A stretch of DNA of 64,000 nucleotides from Planctomycetales bacterium (GTDB lineage: Bacteria > Planctomycetota > Planctomycetia > Planctomycetales > Planctomycetaceae): NCBI GenBank assembly GCA_026400835.1, contig JAPLOA010000055.1, positions 245,574 to 309,573 of the forward strand, in the 5' to 3' direction. This document shows positions 17,293 to 26,007 of this stretch, in pieces. The notes beneath the pieces are model-generated. The model had not been told where the DNA came from, ran no database searches, and worked only from the letters and a program-made list of their open reading frames with translations. A program made the position numbers and the translations under genes. Every line of letters starts with the position of its first letter. Position 1 is the first letter of the stretch.

Positions 17293-19359
17293 ATGTCAGC
17301 ACTGTTCTTTAAATCCCTCCGCCTCACATTGATCATTCTTTCTGCGATCTGGGCGCCGATGCTTCTGACCGACGCCTGCCTGGCACAGGAAGCCGCTCCT
17401 GTGTCGAAAATGAAACTGGACGGGCGAATTGCTGACCAGCCGATTGTCGTTGGGTATGCCAGGAATATTGGCCCCGTGCGAGTCATCGGTTATATGAAGG
17501 GGCTCACACAACGGCTCGAAATCGGTAAGTCGATGCGCGAGGCGATGGAGAATGAACAGCAGCAGGAGCAAATTGCCAGCTCCACTGGAAAGGTTGAAGA
17601 ACCACTCTACGGTTTCGCCGGCTATATGGTTCAGAGCCTGATCCCGTCTTATGAGACTCTCAGTTTCCAGCAAGTGGCTGATGAAGACGACGCACGACGA
17701 ATCGTGAATACTCGGAAAGCTCAATGGGGAGGAGACCAACGCAAGCTCGAGGATCTTGGTAACGGTTGCTTCAAAATCGAATATCGAAATGAATCTTCTT
17801 ACCCTCTGCCGGCTGGAGCTGACGAAAAGCAGTATACGAACGTCAATTCTCAACAGCGAAGAGGATATGAGTTCTCGCAGGAGGTCGTCGAAAAGGACGG
17901 CGTGAAGATGGTGCAACACCGACAGGTCATGACCGACCTGTTTCGCTATCATGACACGATCCTGTACGAAGCGAACTTTGAAGACCTCTTTACGATGGAA
18001 CTACCCACCGCAGAAGGAATTCGCAGCGCGATCGATGGTTCCACCGACGTTGGCTTCAAAGCGTATCTTGACCGCATTCCGCTGGGTATGCGGCAACTTG
18101 GCTGGAGCATGCTTTCAGCAGCGGCGGGAAGTCAATTGCAGCAACGCGATAACGAGTCAGAGACCAGCTACAACATGCGTCGATCGAGCGGCGACATGGC
18201 TCTGGCACTGATTCAATCAGTGATCTTCGATGTGGATTCTGCGGACGGCTGGGCTCGTTTTGCAAACACTGACGATGGTTCACTTCGTGGGCAGTTGCGA
18301 GTTCGTGCTCGAAACAACAGTCAGCTCGGCGGACGATTGCTGGAGGCCGCCGGAACCAGTCGATTTGCTCCAATACTCAGCGATGACGCAGCCGCGACTT
18401 TTCATCTGTGCGTGAAACTCCCCGAGGATGCTCCAGCGGCCTTGCTGGCAGCGGCCACATGGCTGAATAAAACGATGGGGGATGAATTCAGTTCAGATCC
18501 TCAGATGGTGGCCGGTGCAGAAATGCTGGCCGGAGTGCTCACGGGGATCTCAGAACATCGCAACCTTGAACTGTTGATGAAAGCCGGATGGACAAAAGCA
18601 TCCGACGGAGTCTTCTACGGCGGTTTGCAGTTGAACGAGAATCCGGAACTGTTGAAGAATGTTCACTACGTTTTGTTGCATCTGCCCAATGCCGATGAAG
18701 CGATCGAAAAGATGATTACTCTGGAGGATCGTCAGGGGCTGCAGGTCATTGTGTTCCGGTTTCCAGATGATGTTGTTGAAGGCATGCGACAGGTCACGGG
18801 AGCCAACATCACGCATCTGTATCTGGCTCATCAGAACTCATGCTTGTGGTATGCGGCAGGGACCGAGAACTCCGTGGAAATCATCCGCCAGTCGGTTGAG
18901 CGATGCACGCAGAATACTCGTGCCGCAAAAACTCCGCTGGTCAGCGCGCGTCTCGATATGGAACGCTGGCTCGGGTATCCTCAGGACGATCCCGCCAAAA
19001 TTACGTCCATGCTGCACTGGCTGGATGAGAACGCCTATTGGTTCCCGCCATCTCCGATGATGGCGTTCGCTGGTACTCCAAAGAAACCAAACCCATTGAT
19101 CCAGCGAGTCTTCGATCTGGGAGGTTCACAGCAGGTTGATCTGTCCCTCGAGGCTGACGAAAGCGGATTGCTGCTGCAACTGTCTCTGGGAGAAGCTGTC
19201 GCCAACTACATGGTGGCCCGCATGATCGATGCTCAGGAAACCATGATGGAGGAGCAGCAAAAGAACATCCAGGAAATGCAGCGCAAACAGGAAGAAGCGC
19301 TAAAAGAAGCGGCGAAGAAAGTTCAGCCGCCGCTGCCAAAAGAAGATGCCGCCAAGTAG
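17293..19359 (+). CDS. Large secreted protein of unknown function
   Basis: 688 aa from the ATG at 17293, which gives a clean signal peptide (LFFKSLRLTLIILSAIWAPM, cleavage near CLAQEA). A longer in-frame start at 17233 would bury it. No domain recognised. The body alternates beta-rich and helical segments (IADQPIVVGYARNIGPVRVI; LLMKAGWTKASDGVFYGGLQ; DLSLEADESGLLLQLSLGEA), and the last 45 residues are a Gln/Glu/Lys-rich coiled coil (MMEEQQKNIQEMQRKQEEAL). Composition and codon use match the neighbours. Probably extracytoplasmic. A small single-pass membrane protein follows 52 bases later and may share its transcript. Confidence 0.7.
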   Translation: MSALFFKSLRLTLIILSAIWAPMLLTDACLAQEAAPVSKMKLDGRIADQPIVVGYARNIGPVRVIGYMKGLTQRLEIGKSMREAMENEQQQEQIASSTGKVEEPLYGFAGYMVQSLIPSYETLSFQQVADEDDARRIVNTRKAQWGGDQRKLEDLGNGCFKIEYRNESSYPLPAGADEKQYTNVNSQQRRGYEFSQEVVEKDGVKMVQHRQVMTDLFRYHDTILYEANFEDLFTMELPTAEGIRSAIDGSTDVGFKAYLDRIPLGMRQLGWSMLSAAAGSQLQQRDNESETSYNMRRSSGDMALALIQSVIFDVDSADGWARFANTDDGSLRGQLRVRARNNSQLGGRLLEAAGTSRFAPILSDDAAATFHLCVKLPEDAPAALLAAATWLNKTMGDEFSSDPQMVAGAEMLAGVLTGISEHRNLELLMKAGWTKASDGVFYGGLQLNENPELLKNVHYVLLHLPNADEAIEKMITLEDRQGLQVIVFRFPDDVVEGMRQVTGANITHLYLAHQNSCLWYAAGTENSVEIIRQSVERCTQNTRAAKTPLVSARLDMERWLGYPQDDPAKITSMLHWLDENAYWFPPSPMMAFAGTPKKPNPLIQRVFDLGGSQQVDLSLEADESGLLLQLSLGEAVANYMVARMIDAQETMMEEQQKNIQEMQRKQEEALKEAAKKVQPPLPKEDAAK

Positions 19360-19410
19360 ATGCCCGGCAATTGACCAGATCTGACTAGAAATGAACGGGG
19401 TGCATTTGAA

Positions 19411-19854
19411 ATGCAGGAAACTATGCCCGATGACATCCAGAAACGCGGTGGCCGGAGAGGAATTCTGCTCTGCAGTGTCATCATCCTTTTTGTTTTGGCG
19501 ATTGGATTCGCGTTCCCTCCTCGTCGACTGGCATTCAACGGTTGGCGTTTCCGTCATTATGGAGGCAAGCACGCCTTTCTGTATGTCTATCAGTCACTTC
19601 AGAACGGGGAATCGATCGAAAAAGTTCAGGCACTTCTCGGGCCGGGGCACCCCAATGATGACCCGCAATATCGAAGTCTCTGTGCAAAGGTGTACGCGGC
19701 GAACCCGGCTTCAGCCCCCAGTGGAATCATTGAAAGTGATGTCCTTCTGGGATACTCCGCCGCGCGTACCACCATTTACTTTCAGTTCCGCGATGACAAG
19801 CTGATCAATCATACTCCCACGGATATGCCATTCATGGAGAGTTCGCTACAGTAG
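19411..19854 (+). CDS. Unknown single-pass membrane protein
   Basis: 147 aa, ATG start. One transmembrane helix at about 18-36 (ILLCSVIILFVLAIGFAF) followed by a basic PPRR, so the C-terminus is probably outside the membrane. The soluble part contains IEKVQALLGPGHPNDDPQYR, which resembles the start of SmpA/BamE-type modules (a helix followed by LG.P), and ends TIYFQFRDDKLINHTPT, again like the BamE-type 'strand then WxYxF' pattern. That resemblance is weak. It lies just after the 688-aa secreted protein and may belong to the same unit. Confidence 0.6.
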   Translation: MQETMPDDIQKRGGRRGILLCSVIILFVLAIGFAFPPRRLAFNGWRFRHYGGKHAFLYVYQSLQNGESIEKVQALLGPGHPNDDPQYRSLCAKVYAANPASAPSGIIESDVLLGYSAARTTIYFQFRDDKLINHTPTDMPFMESSLQ

Positions 19855-20091
19855 CTCTGGCTTAACGCAAGGTCCGAGCGGCATTTCTCGTGAGAGAAGA
19901 TTTAGCAAATTCGGATCATTATGCGTTAACCGCTGCCGCGACTGCTGCTTTCATCTTAGAAAGCCCGGTCTTTGCAACCTCCAGGGCATCCTGCTTCCTG
20001 GCCTCGTGGCGCCGTGCCGAGCACGGTTGCTGAACTCCCTTTGTCAGCGGTATATCGGTCCCTCACGGATCGTTGCAAGCCCCCATCGGGG

Positions 20092-21411
20092 TCAAAGTGT
20101 GACCGTTGAAGTGCTGCTGCCGAATTGATCGGTTTCTATCTCCATCTTCTGCAGCATTGTTACAAAGAGATTACTCAGCGGAGTATTGTTCTCACGATGA
20201 AACGCAAGATGCTGCCCATGCTTGAATCCACCACCGGCCAGCAGGATCGGAAGGTTTGTGTTGTCATGGGTGTTTGAATCTCCCATGTTGCTGCCAAACA
20301 GGATCGATGTCCGATCCAGCAATCGTTCTCCCTGTTCGTTGACTCCACCAAGTCCCTGAATAAGTTTTCCCAGCAACAGCATTTGCTGGCGATCAACATC
20401 CTCAAGCTGCCGCAGTTTTTCTTCCGCCTGACCGTGATGGCTGAGATTATGATAACCGTCCGTCGTGTTCTTCTGATCGCTCAACGTAAAGACCGGCGTC
20501 GCAAAGGCATCCACCATCAGTGTGACGATCCGCGTTACGTCCACCTCGAAGGCCAGTTGAGCCATCGACAGCATCAGTTCAAAACGAGGAATCAGAAGTT
20601 TGACGTCAGCGATCTCCTGAGGAGCCTCACGATTCGTCGTCGGGCGTGGCCGAATCTCCCACTCTCGCGCAGCTTCAAGGCGATGTTCGACATCGCGGAC
20701 CGAAGAAAAGTATTGATCCATCCGCTGTCGATCATTGGCACCTAGACGACGATTCAAGCGATCAGCATCCTGCAGCAAGGTATCCAGCACGCTGCCTCGT
20801 TCTTCCAGTCGATGCAACTGACGAGCGACCTCATCCGGACTGCCCTGCACAAACATCCGCCGAAACAGGGCCGGCGCGCTGTCTTCAGCGGGAAGCAGGA
20901 CGCCGTCGCGTGTCCACGACAGACTTCGATTGGCTTTATCAATGTTGACGCCCAGATTCAGCGTGGAGAATCGCGTAATCGGCCCCAGCTTTTCGGCGGC
21001 GAACTGATCCAGTGAAATGCTGTTGCGGAAACCACTGCGAGTCGGTCCGCGTGCGGCTGTCAGAAAACAGTTTTCTGTACTGTGGCCACCGTGCACAGCC
21101 GGATGAGACAATCCGCTGAACACCGTGAACTCATTACGATGCTCGCTCAGCAGCGTTAGATAAGGAGAAAGCGAATAATCGCGTCCCGTTGTCTCCGGGA
21201 AAAATGGTTTCGGCAGAACGCCAAGATTGTTCGAGATCAACAGCATGCGGCGAGGAACGCGGGACTCAGATTCATCAGCTAACCCACCGTTCATGCATTC
21301 CAGCAACGGCAGCGCGCAGACAACTCCCGCACCACGCAGCAGAAACCTGCGTGACACACGCTGAGGAAGAATCGACCGCAGCGTTGACGAAGATGTTGAC
21401 GAGTTGGCCAT
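20092..21411 (-). CDS. DUF1552 domain protein (Tat-exported)
   Basis: 439 aa. The N-terminus carries a twin-arginine signal (VSRRFLLRGAGVVCALPLLE). The body matches DUF1552: RRMLLISNNLGVLPKPFFPE, TVFSGLSHPAVHGGHSTENC, DQFAAEKLGPITRFSTLNLG, LDTLLQDADRLNRRLGANDR and SILFGSNMGDSNTHDNTNLP. DUF1552 is a relative of the DUF1501 alkaline-phosphatase-like fold and is usually encoded beside a DUF1592/DUF1588/DUF1587/DUF1585 cytochrome protein. No such partner is present here, so this is a solo copy. Role unknown. Confidence 0.88.
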   Translation of the reverse strand: MANSSTSSSTLRSILPQRVSRRFLLRGAGVVCALPLLECMNGGLADESESRVPRRMLLISNNLGVLPKPFFPETTGRDYSLSPYLTLLSEHRNEFTVFSGLSHPAVHGGHSTENCFLTAARGPTRSGFRNSISLDQFAAEKLGPITRFSTLNLGVNIDKANRSLSWTRDGVLLPAEDSAPALFRRMFVQGSPDEVARQLHRLEERGSVLDTLLQDADRLNRRLGANDRQRMDQYFSSVRDVEHRLEAAREWEIRPRPTTNREAPQEIADVKLLIPRFELMLSMAQLAFEVDVTRIVTLMVDAFATPVFTLSDQKNTTDGYHNLSHHGQAEEKLRQLEDVDRQQMLLLGKLIQGLGGVNEQGERLLDRTSILFGSNMGDSNTHDNTNLPILLAGGGFKHGQHLAFHRENNTPLSNLFVTMLQKMEIETDQFGSSTSTVTL

Positions 21412-21699
21412 AGGGTGCCTGAGATTTCTGATCGTAGAGCGACCGCCAGCAGTCCGAATTTCAACAACGGACAGACTACTGTCGAACGACTGCCGACATT
21501 ACATCGACGCAGCGACCGAATGTCCTGCGGCACTCTGCAAAGTGTACAGGCAAAAAATTCTCCATGCTACCTTTTCCCTGGCTGCGGCGCAGACACTGCT
21601 GCGCGGACGGTTCATTTTTGGTGCTACAGCGGTCAGTCTCGAGCGTTCTTCGAGAACATCGCCGCTGCGCTTTCATTCTCGGGCACTCCGCATCCCGCG

Positions 21700-21857
21700 A
21701 TATCCCGAGCCAGCCCGATCGCTGGCCTTTTCTCCGGACGGCCGCACTTTGGCTGTCAGGGGTGATGACGAAACCGTGTCCCTCTGGCACTTTCCCGCTG
21801 GCCGCGTTGCACGACGGAACGATTCGCATCTGGCATGCGCCGGGCGTTCCGAGATAA
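21700..21857 (+). pseudogene. WD40-repeat gene remnant
   Basis: A frame running through 21717-21800 reads RSLAFSPDGRTLAV, then DDETVSLWHF, a typical WD40 blade. After a +1 shift the next frame reads HDGTIRIWHAP and reaches a stop at 21855-21857. Two adjoining WD40 fragments in different frames, with no start codon and no room for a full propeller, indicate a decayed or largely deleted WD40 gene between two repeats. Confidence 0.6.
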
Positions 21858-21887
21858 TCTACAGGAACCGATCGCCGGGTGACCAGG

Positions 21888-21992
21888 GTGTAGTCGCGGA
21901 TGATTGTTAACCTGGGAGGGCGAGGCTCCTGCCGAGCCACTGCACTGCGGAAACTGCGGAAACGCGCGGCTCGGCAGGAGCCTCGCCCTCCC
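21888..21992. repeat. 25-bp-arm inverted repeat plus dispersed repeat (copy 2)
   Basis: Arms 21914-21938 and 21968-21992 are exact reverse complements over 25 bases, with a 29-base loop; the left arm starts GGGAGGGCGAGGCTCC. A fragment of the same arm (CTGGGAGGGCGA) recurs at 23561-23572. Just upstream, 21888-21910 is GTGTAGTCGCGG followed by ATGATTGTTAA, matching 34132-34154 with two differences. The structure is too symmetrical and T-poor for a terminator and fits a mobile REP/MITE-like element. Confidence 0.75.
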
Positions 21993-22188
21993 GTAATTGC
22001 ACTTCGTTGCGAGCTACCGAAATCCGAGACTGCACCCGGTTGACCAGACGAAGACAGATTGGCTGGCGAACTGAGACGCATTCGTTATGTTGCCGAGTAT
22101 TACTTGCGGACTGCGACGTCTTCCTGAAGCCGCCGCATGTTTGCCTTTCGACTTATTTCAGCGTCTTCGCGATTGATGTAGAGATTCC

Positions 22189-23490
22189 ATGGCTCACAAG
22201 GGCGTCATTCTTCCGGTCCTGCAGAACTGGAGCTGCCACAATTGTGGAGGCTGTTGTCGTGAGCATCAGATTGGAATCACAGAGGAAGAAAAGCGGCGGA
22301 TCGAAAAACAAGGCTGGACGGAAGCTGATGGCATCCCTACAGATCGGCCGTTGATTGTTCCACTGGGCACCGCATGGCGTTTGAATCATCGCGACGATGG
22401 TGCTTGTGTCTTTCTGAACGAACAAGGCCTGTGTCGCATTCATGCAAAGTTTGGCGAACCAGCCAAGCCGCTGGCGTGCCAGGTCTACCCGTATGCCGTT
22501 CATCCGTCAGGAGCGTCCGTCACCACCAGCCTGCGCTTTAGTTGTCCGTCGGTTGTTCAGAATCTGGGGCAACCGGTTTCTCAGCAGCGTAGTTTCGTCG
22601 AACAGCTTGCGAAGCAGATCGTCCCCGCGAATTACTCGGCTCCTGCGGCACCAGACTTGTTCACAGGGCAGAAGCTGGAGTGGTCCGATGTGACTCGAGT
22701 TCAGGCGTTTTTCGAACGAGGACTTGCGGATCGGCGCGTTGGAATTGCAACGCGTCTGATGCGAATTCTCTCGTGGCTGGAACTGCTCGAGCGTGCTCAA
22801 CCGGATGCTTTGCACGATTCACGGTTTGGCGACTTGCTGAATCTGCTGCACGATGCCTCAGTGCGTGCTCAGCCGGATGATGAATTGCCCGTGGTGCGAC
22901 CTTCGGGCCTGGGGCGAGTTATGTTTCGGCAGATGATCGCCCAACTGCTCCGACATGACACTGAGGTCACGGCCCGAAAAGGAATTATGGGACGTATTGG
23001 ACTGCTCACAGGCGGGATCCGGTTTACGCTGGGGGTCGGTCGTGTTCCTGCTCAGGCCGATCCGGTTTCTGTCCGAGTGGCCTTCGGAATGACGGCGAGA
23101 AATCGTAACGACCATTCACCCTGGTTTTCGCAACTGGAGGGAGAATTCGGAGGCCGCAATGCTGACTTCGATGAGGTGCTGACACGCTATATGCTGGTGA
23201 AAATTCAGGGCCTTCATTTCTGCGGCAAGGCGTTTTACGACAGGCCGATGATTGATGGTTTCCGTTCTCTGGCTTTGATGTATCCGGCCATTCTTTGGGT
23301 GGCGCGTTATCGAGCGGCCTCCGACGGCAGAGACCACCTTGTTTTGAGGGATGTGCAGGCGGCCGTAGCGACGCTGGACCATAGCTTCGGATACTCACCA
23401 GCTCTGGGCCTGAAGTCCTCTCAGCACAGAATCACTCAACTTTCAAAACTGCAGCAGATCACGGCGTTGTGTGGTTGGTATAGTCGATAG
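22189..23490 (+). CDS. YkgJ-type cysteine-cluster protein
   Basis: 433 aa. The N-terminus has the CxxCxxCC-type cluster, here NWSCHNCGGCCREHQIGIT, followed by an acidic KRRIEKQGW helix and CVFLNEQGLCRIHAKFGEPA, with CQVYPYAVHP a little further on. These cysteines define the YkgJ/FliB-like family (Pfam CxxCxxCC), a putative Zn or Fe-S site; some members methylate flagellin lysines, most are uncharacterised. The C-terminal ~300 residues are largely helical with no clear domain. No flagellar genes are nearby, so flagellin methylation is not supported by context. Monocistronic, about 330 bases downstream of the WD40 remnant. Confidence 0.8.
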   Translation: MAHKGVILPVLQNWSCHNCGGCCREHQIGITEEEKRRIEKQGWTEADGIPTDRPLIVPLGTAWRLNHRDDGACVFLNEQGLCRIHAKFGEPAKPLACQVYPYAVHPSGASVTTSLRFSCPSVVQNLGQPVSQQRSFVEQLAKQIVPANYSAPAAPDLFTGQKLEWSDVTRVQAFFERGLADRRVGIATRLMRILSWLELLERAQPDALHDSRFGDLLNLLHDASVRAQPDDELPVVRPSGLGRVMFRQMIAQLLRHDTEVTARKGIMGRIGLLTGGIRFTLGVGRVPAQADPVSVRVAFGMTARNRNDHSPWFSQLEGEFGGRNADFDEVLTRYMLVKIQGLHFCGKAFYDRPMIDGFRSLALMYPAILWVARYRAASDGRDHLVLRDVQAAVATLDHSFGYSPALGLKSSQHRITQLSKLQQITALCGWYSR

Positions 23491-23660
23491 ACGAAATTCA
23501 GCGGCAGAAAACGCCGGTTGCATGAGTCAAAATTCCTGAAATTTGCCCTACGGTGTTTAACTGGGAGGGCGACTGATTCGAACGCTTTTGTCGCCACGGG
23601 AAACAGCCGAAGAACTCTGCAACAACATGTCCCGCGTTACGTGACAGATTGTGGCTTCGA

Positions 23661-24650
23661 ATGGACTCAACTTTCCTCATGGGCAACGCTCGCTTTCAAC
23701 CTGGCCGAACGCTGAATTCGAACACGATTGCCTCGATCATTCTGGCGTCGACGTTTCTGAGTGCGTCGGCAGGCTGTGCAGGGAAATCACAGTTCTATTC
23801 CAAACTAACGCCGCGGGATGAACTGCGAGAAACCAAAACGCCGGTTGCTTTTCGATATGGAAAGCCTAACTGGTGTCTGGATGGGATGCAGAAAATTGTT
23901 GAGCTGCCTTCGCGAGTCATGCTGGGGGGACGTCTGAAGGCCGACCGTCTGCCATCGGAAGAAACTCGCGAAGTGCTGACCGATTACCTGCAGGAAAATG
24001 ACCTCGCTGACATCCCTGTTCTGGTCAACGACTACGATCCGCTGGGCCAATGGCAGCGGTTGCGAGAAAACAATCAGGTCTCACCGGGCTGGAGATACAC
24101 AGCCGGCGTCGTCGGGCTGGTCAACTATACGCTGTTTCCCGGCCGCGTGTTTGCTCGCGATACCTACAGTCCGTTCACGAACACACTGCATGTGAATACT
24201 GGCCGGCTGTCAGATTCGTTGCATGCCGCTGCCTATGCCAAAGACATCCGAACTCGAAAAACTCCGGGAACCTACGCGGTCGCGAATAGTCTGCCTGGAT
24301 TCGCGCTTTGGAAGACGACCATCGCGGTTCATGATGTGGTCGCCTACGCACAGGCTAAAGATAGCTGGCAGCTTGAATCGGGTGTTTACCGTGACCAGTA
24401 TCCACAGGTTGCCGTGAAGACGATGGCACCGGTGGGACTTTTCATGACGCCCGTTGGAAACGTGGCGCTGGCCGTCAGCGGAGGGGCGGTCGGTTATGCC
24501 GTTGGACGCACTGTCGAACAGCAACGCATTGCAGAGCGGGATGCCGTGAAGGATGCCGAAGAAGGACTTAGCGGGCACGCAAGAATTGAAAACGCAGACG
24601 AATCCCGCAGCAACGATTCCGAAGATTCCGGAACGGAATTCGGTACTTGA
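23661..24650 (+). CDS. Predicted lipoprotein of unknown function
   Basis: 329 aa from the ATG at 23661. A long N-region leads to a hydrophobic stretch and a lipobox-like SASAGC (IASIILASTFLSASAGCAGK), so outer or inner membrane lipidation is likely. The central part (LPSRVMLGGRLKADRLPSEE; NDYDPLGQWQRLRENNQVSP; NTLHVNTGRLSDSLHAAAYA) contains no domain I recognise. Near residue 265 a glycine-rich hydrophobic segment (PVGNVALAVSGGAVGYAVGR) may be a second membrane-interacting helix. The acidic, Ser-rich tail is probably disordered. Confidence 0.65.
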   Translation: MDSTFLMGNARFQPGRTLNSNTIASIILASTFLSASAGCAGKSQFYSKLTPRDELRETKTPVAFRYGKPNWCLDGMQKIVELPSRVMLGGRLKADRLPSEETREVLTDYLQENDLADIPVLVNDYDPLGQWQRLRENNQVSPGWRYTAGVVGLVNYTLFPGRVFARDTYSPFTNTLHVNTGRLSDSLHAAAYAKDIRTRKTPGTYAVANSLPGFALWKTTIAVHDVVAYAQAKDSWQLESGVYRDQYPQVAVKTMAPVGLFMTPVGNVALAVSGGAVGYAVGRTVEQQRIAERDAVKDAEEGLSGHARIENADESRSNDSEDSGTEFGT

Positions 24651-24763
24651 ACACAGGGCCTGTGTTGCAGTCGTCGCCCGTCAATCAGCCTTTGGTCGGA
24701 TCGTATTGCCCATTAATTCTCAGCACTGTGGCAAACATCAGCCGCACCTGCCGGATTTCATCT

Positions 24764-25564
24764 TTATTCTCGCATCCATTCTTCAGGTGGATCCGGCTGC
24801 TGCCACGTACTCATTCCTCCGTCGACATATAACATCTGCCCGTGGATATGATCTGCGGCATCGCTCAGCAGAAACACGGCAGCACCACTGCAGGCATCAG
24901 CCTGAGGAACCTTGCCGTTCGGAGTGTGGACTTCCATCCAGCGTCGAAACTTGTCGTTCTTCAAAGCAGGTTCTGTCAGGCGAGTCCACAGCAGGCCGGG
25001 CGCGACACCGTTCACACGAATCCCCATCGGAGCCAGTGACACGCACAACGAACGAACCATCGCGTCGATCGCACCTTTGGAAGTGTCATAGGCCACATGA
25101 GTCTGCTCGGCCAACTTGCCATTGATGGAGCCGATCAGCAGAATTCTTCCGGCAACTTTCTGCTCGGCCCAGCGTCTGGCAAAGTGTTGAATCAGGACAA
25201 ACTGAGAATACACGTTCAGCTTGAGAGTTCTGTCGAACGTCGCGAAATCCATCTCCAGAAACGGAGCATCGATGAATGTTCCGGCGTTACAGACCAAAGT
25301 GTCGATCCCGGGATTCAGCTTCAGAGCCTGCTCGGCCAGGGTCAGTGGAGCTTCCGGCATTGGTTCTGCCAGGTCACCCACAACCACATGCGCCGGACCA
25401 GTTGTCGTGCGACATTTCTCTGCAGCTCTCATGGCTGCTTCGTGCATCCTGGTCCCGTGCAGAATGACGGAAGCTCCGGCCTCTTTCAGGGCGAAGGCGA
25501 TTTCGAGGCCGATCCCCTGAGTGCTTCCGGTGATAAACGCATGACGGCCAGACAACATGTTCAT
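24764..25564 (-). CDS. Short-chain dehydrogenase/reductase
   Basis: 266 aa from the ATG at 25564 (GGAG six bases upstream; the longer in-frame start at 25612 is less likely). Rossmann NAD(P) motif TGSTQGIGLEIAFALKEAGA at residues 10-30, LVCNAG at about 90, catalytic Ser region ILLIGSINGK, the YxxxK pair in YDTSKGAIDAMV, and a VNGVAPG segment. The C-terminal MLYVDGGMSTW is typical of classical SDRs. Substrate cannot be inferred: it is monocistronic, with no pathway genes adjacent, and converges with the lipoprotein gene. Confidence 0.9.
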   Translation of the reverse strand: MNMLSGRHAFITGSTQGIGLEIAFALKEAGASVILHGTRMHEAAMRAAEKCRTTTGPAHVVVGDLAEPMPEAPLTLAEQALKLNPGIDTLVCNAGTFIDAPFLEMDFATFDRTLKLNVYSQFVLIQHFARRWAEQKVAGRILLIGSINGKLAEQTHVAYDTSKGAIDAMVRSLCVSLAPMGIRVNGVAPGLLWTRLTEPALKNDKFRRWMEVHTPNGKVPQADACSGAAVFLLSDAADHIHGQMLYVDGGMSTWQQPDPPEEWMRE

Positions 25565-26007
25565 GATGGACTCCGGATCGAAATCTTTTTTGCGAGTGCA
25601 GAATGCTACCAAAACCGAGGGCTCTGCCCGAGCGTCCTGCAGAAAGTCTCATAGTTTGACAGCGATCTGGCCGGACGTTCGGTCGCTCTCCCGCGGCAGG
25701 AAGGTGACGAAAGCGGCCTTCCACTGCGGATCAACTGTCAGAAGCGGTTCCGCACCCCGGAATATTCTATCTGATCGTTCCGCCGGGCAACTGTTTGGCA
25801 GTGAACTCGTCGTATTCTCACGGGAGTTTTGCAGATCCGCTGACTACAATTCGTGCAATCCCACGTAACCAAAACCGTATGATTTGGCTTTGTTGCTGCC
25901 CATGGCGGAGCGGATTGAGCCTTGTGGATTATGATTTCGCGGTTCATTCGACTCGCGTTGTCGATGCGTGGAGCGTTCAATTCAGAAAGATGGCGCAGAC
26001 GTAATTC
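25565..26007. other. Divergent intergenic region, nothing recognised
   Basis: About 440 bases between the - strand SDR and the + strand TPR gene. It must contain promoters for both, but no clear hexamers, operators, repeats or RNA genes stand out, and short frames look random. Confidence 0.4.

Noticed and set aside
19855..20091. TTAACGCA/TGCGTTAA inverted repeat at 19863-19927 as a terminator or attenuator
   Set aside because: Only 8 pairs with a loop of about 50 bases and no T-run; likely chance.
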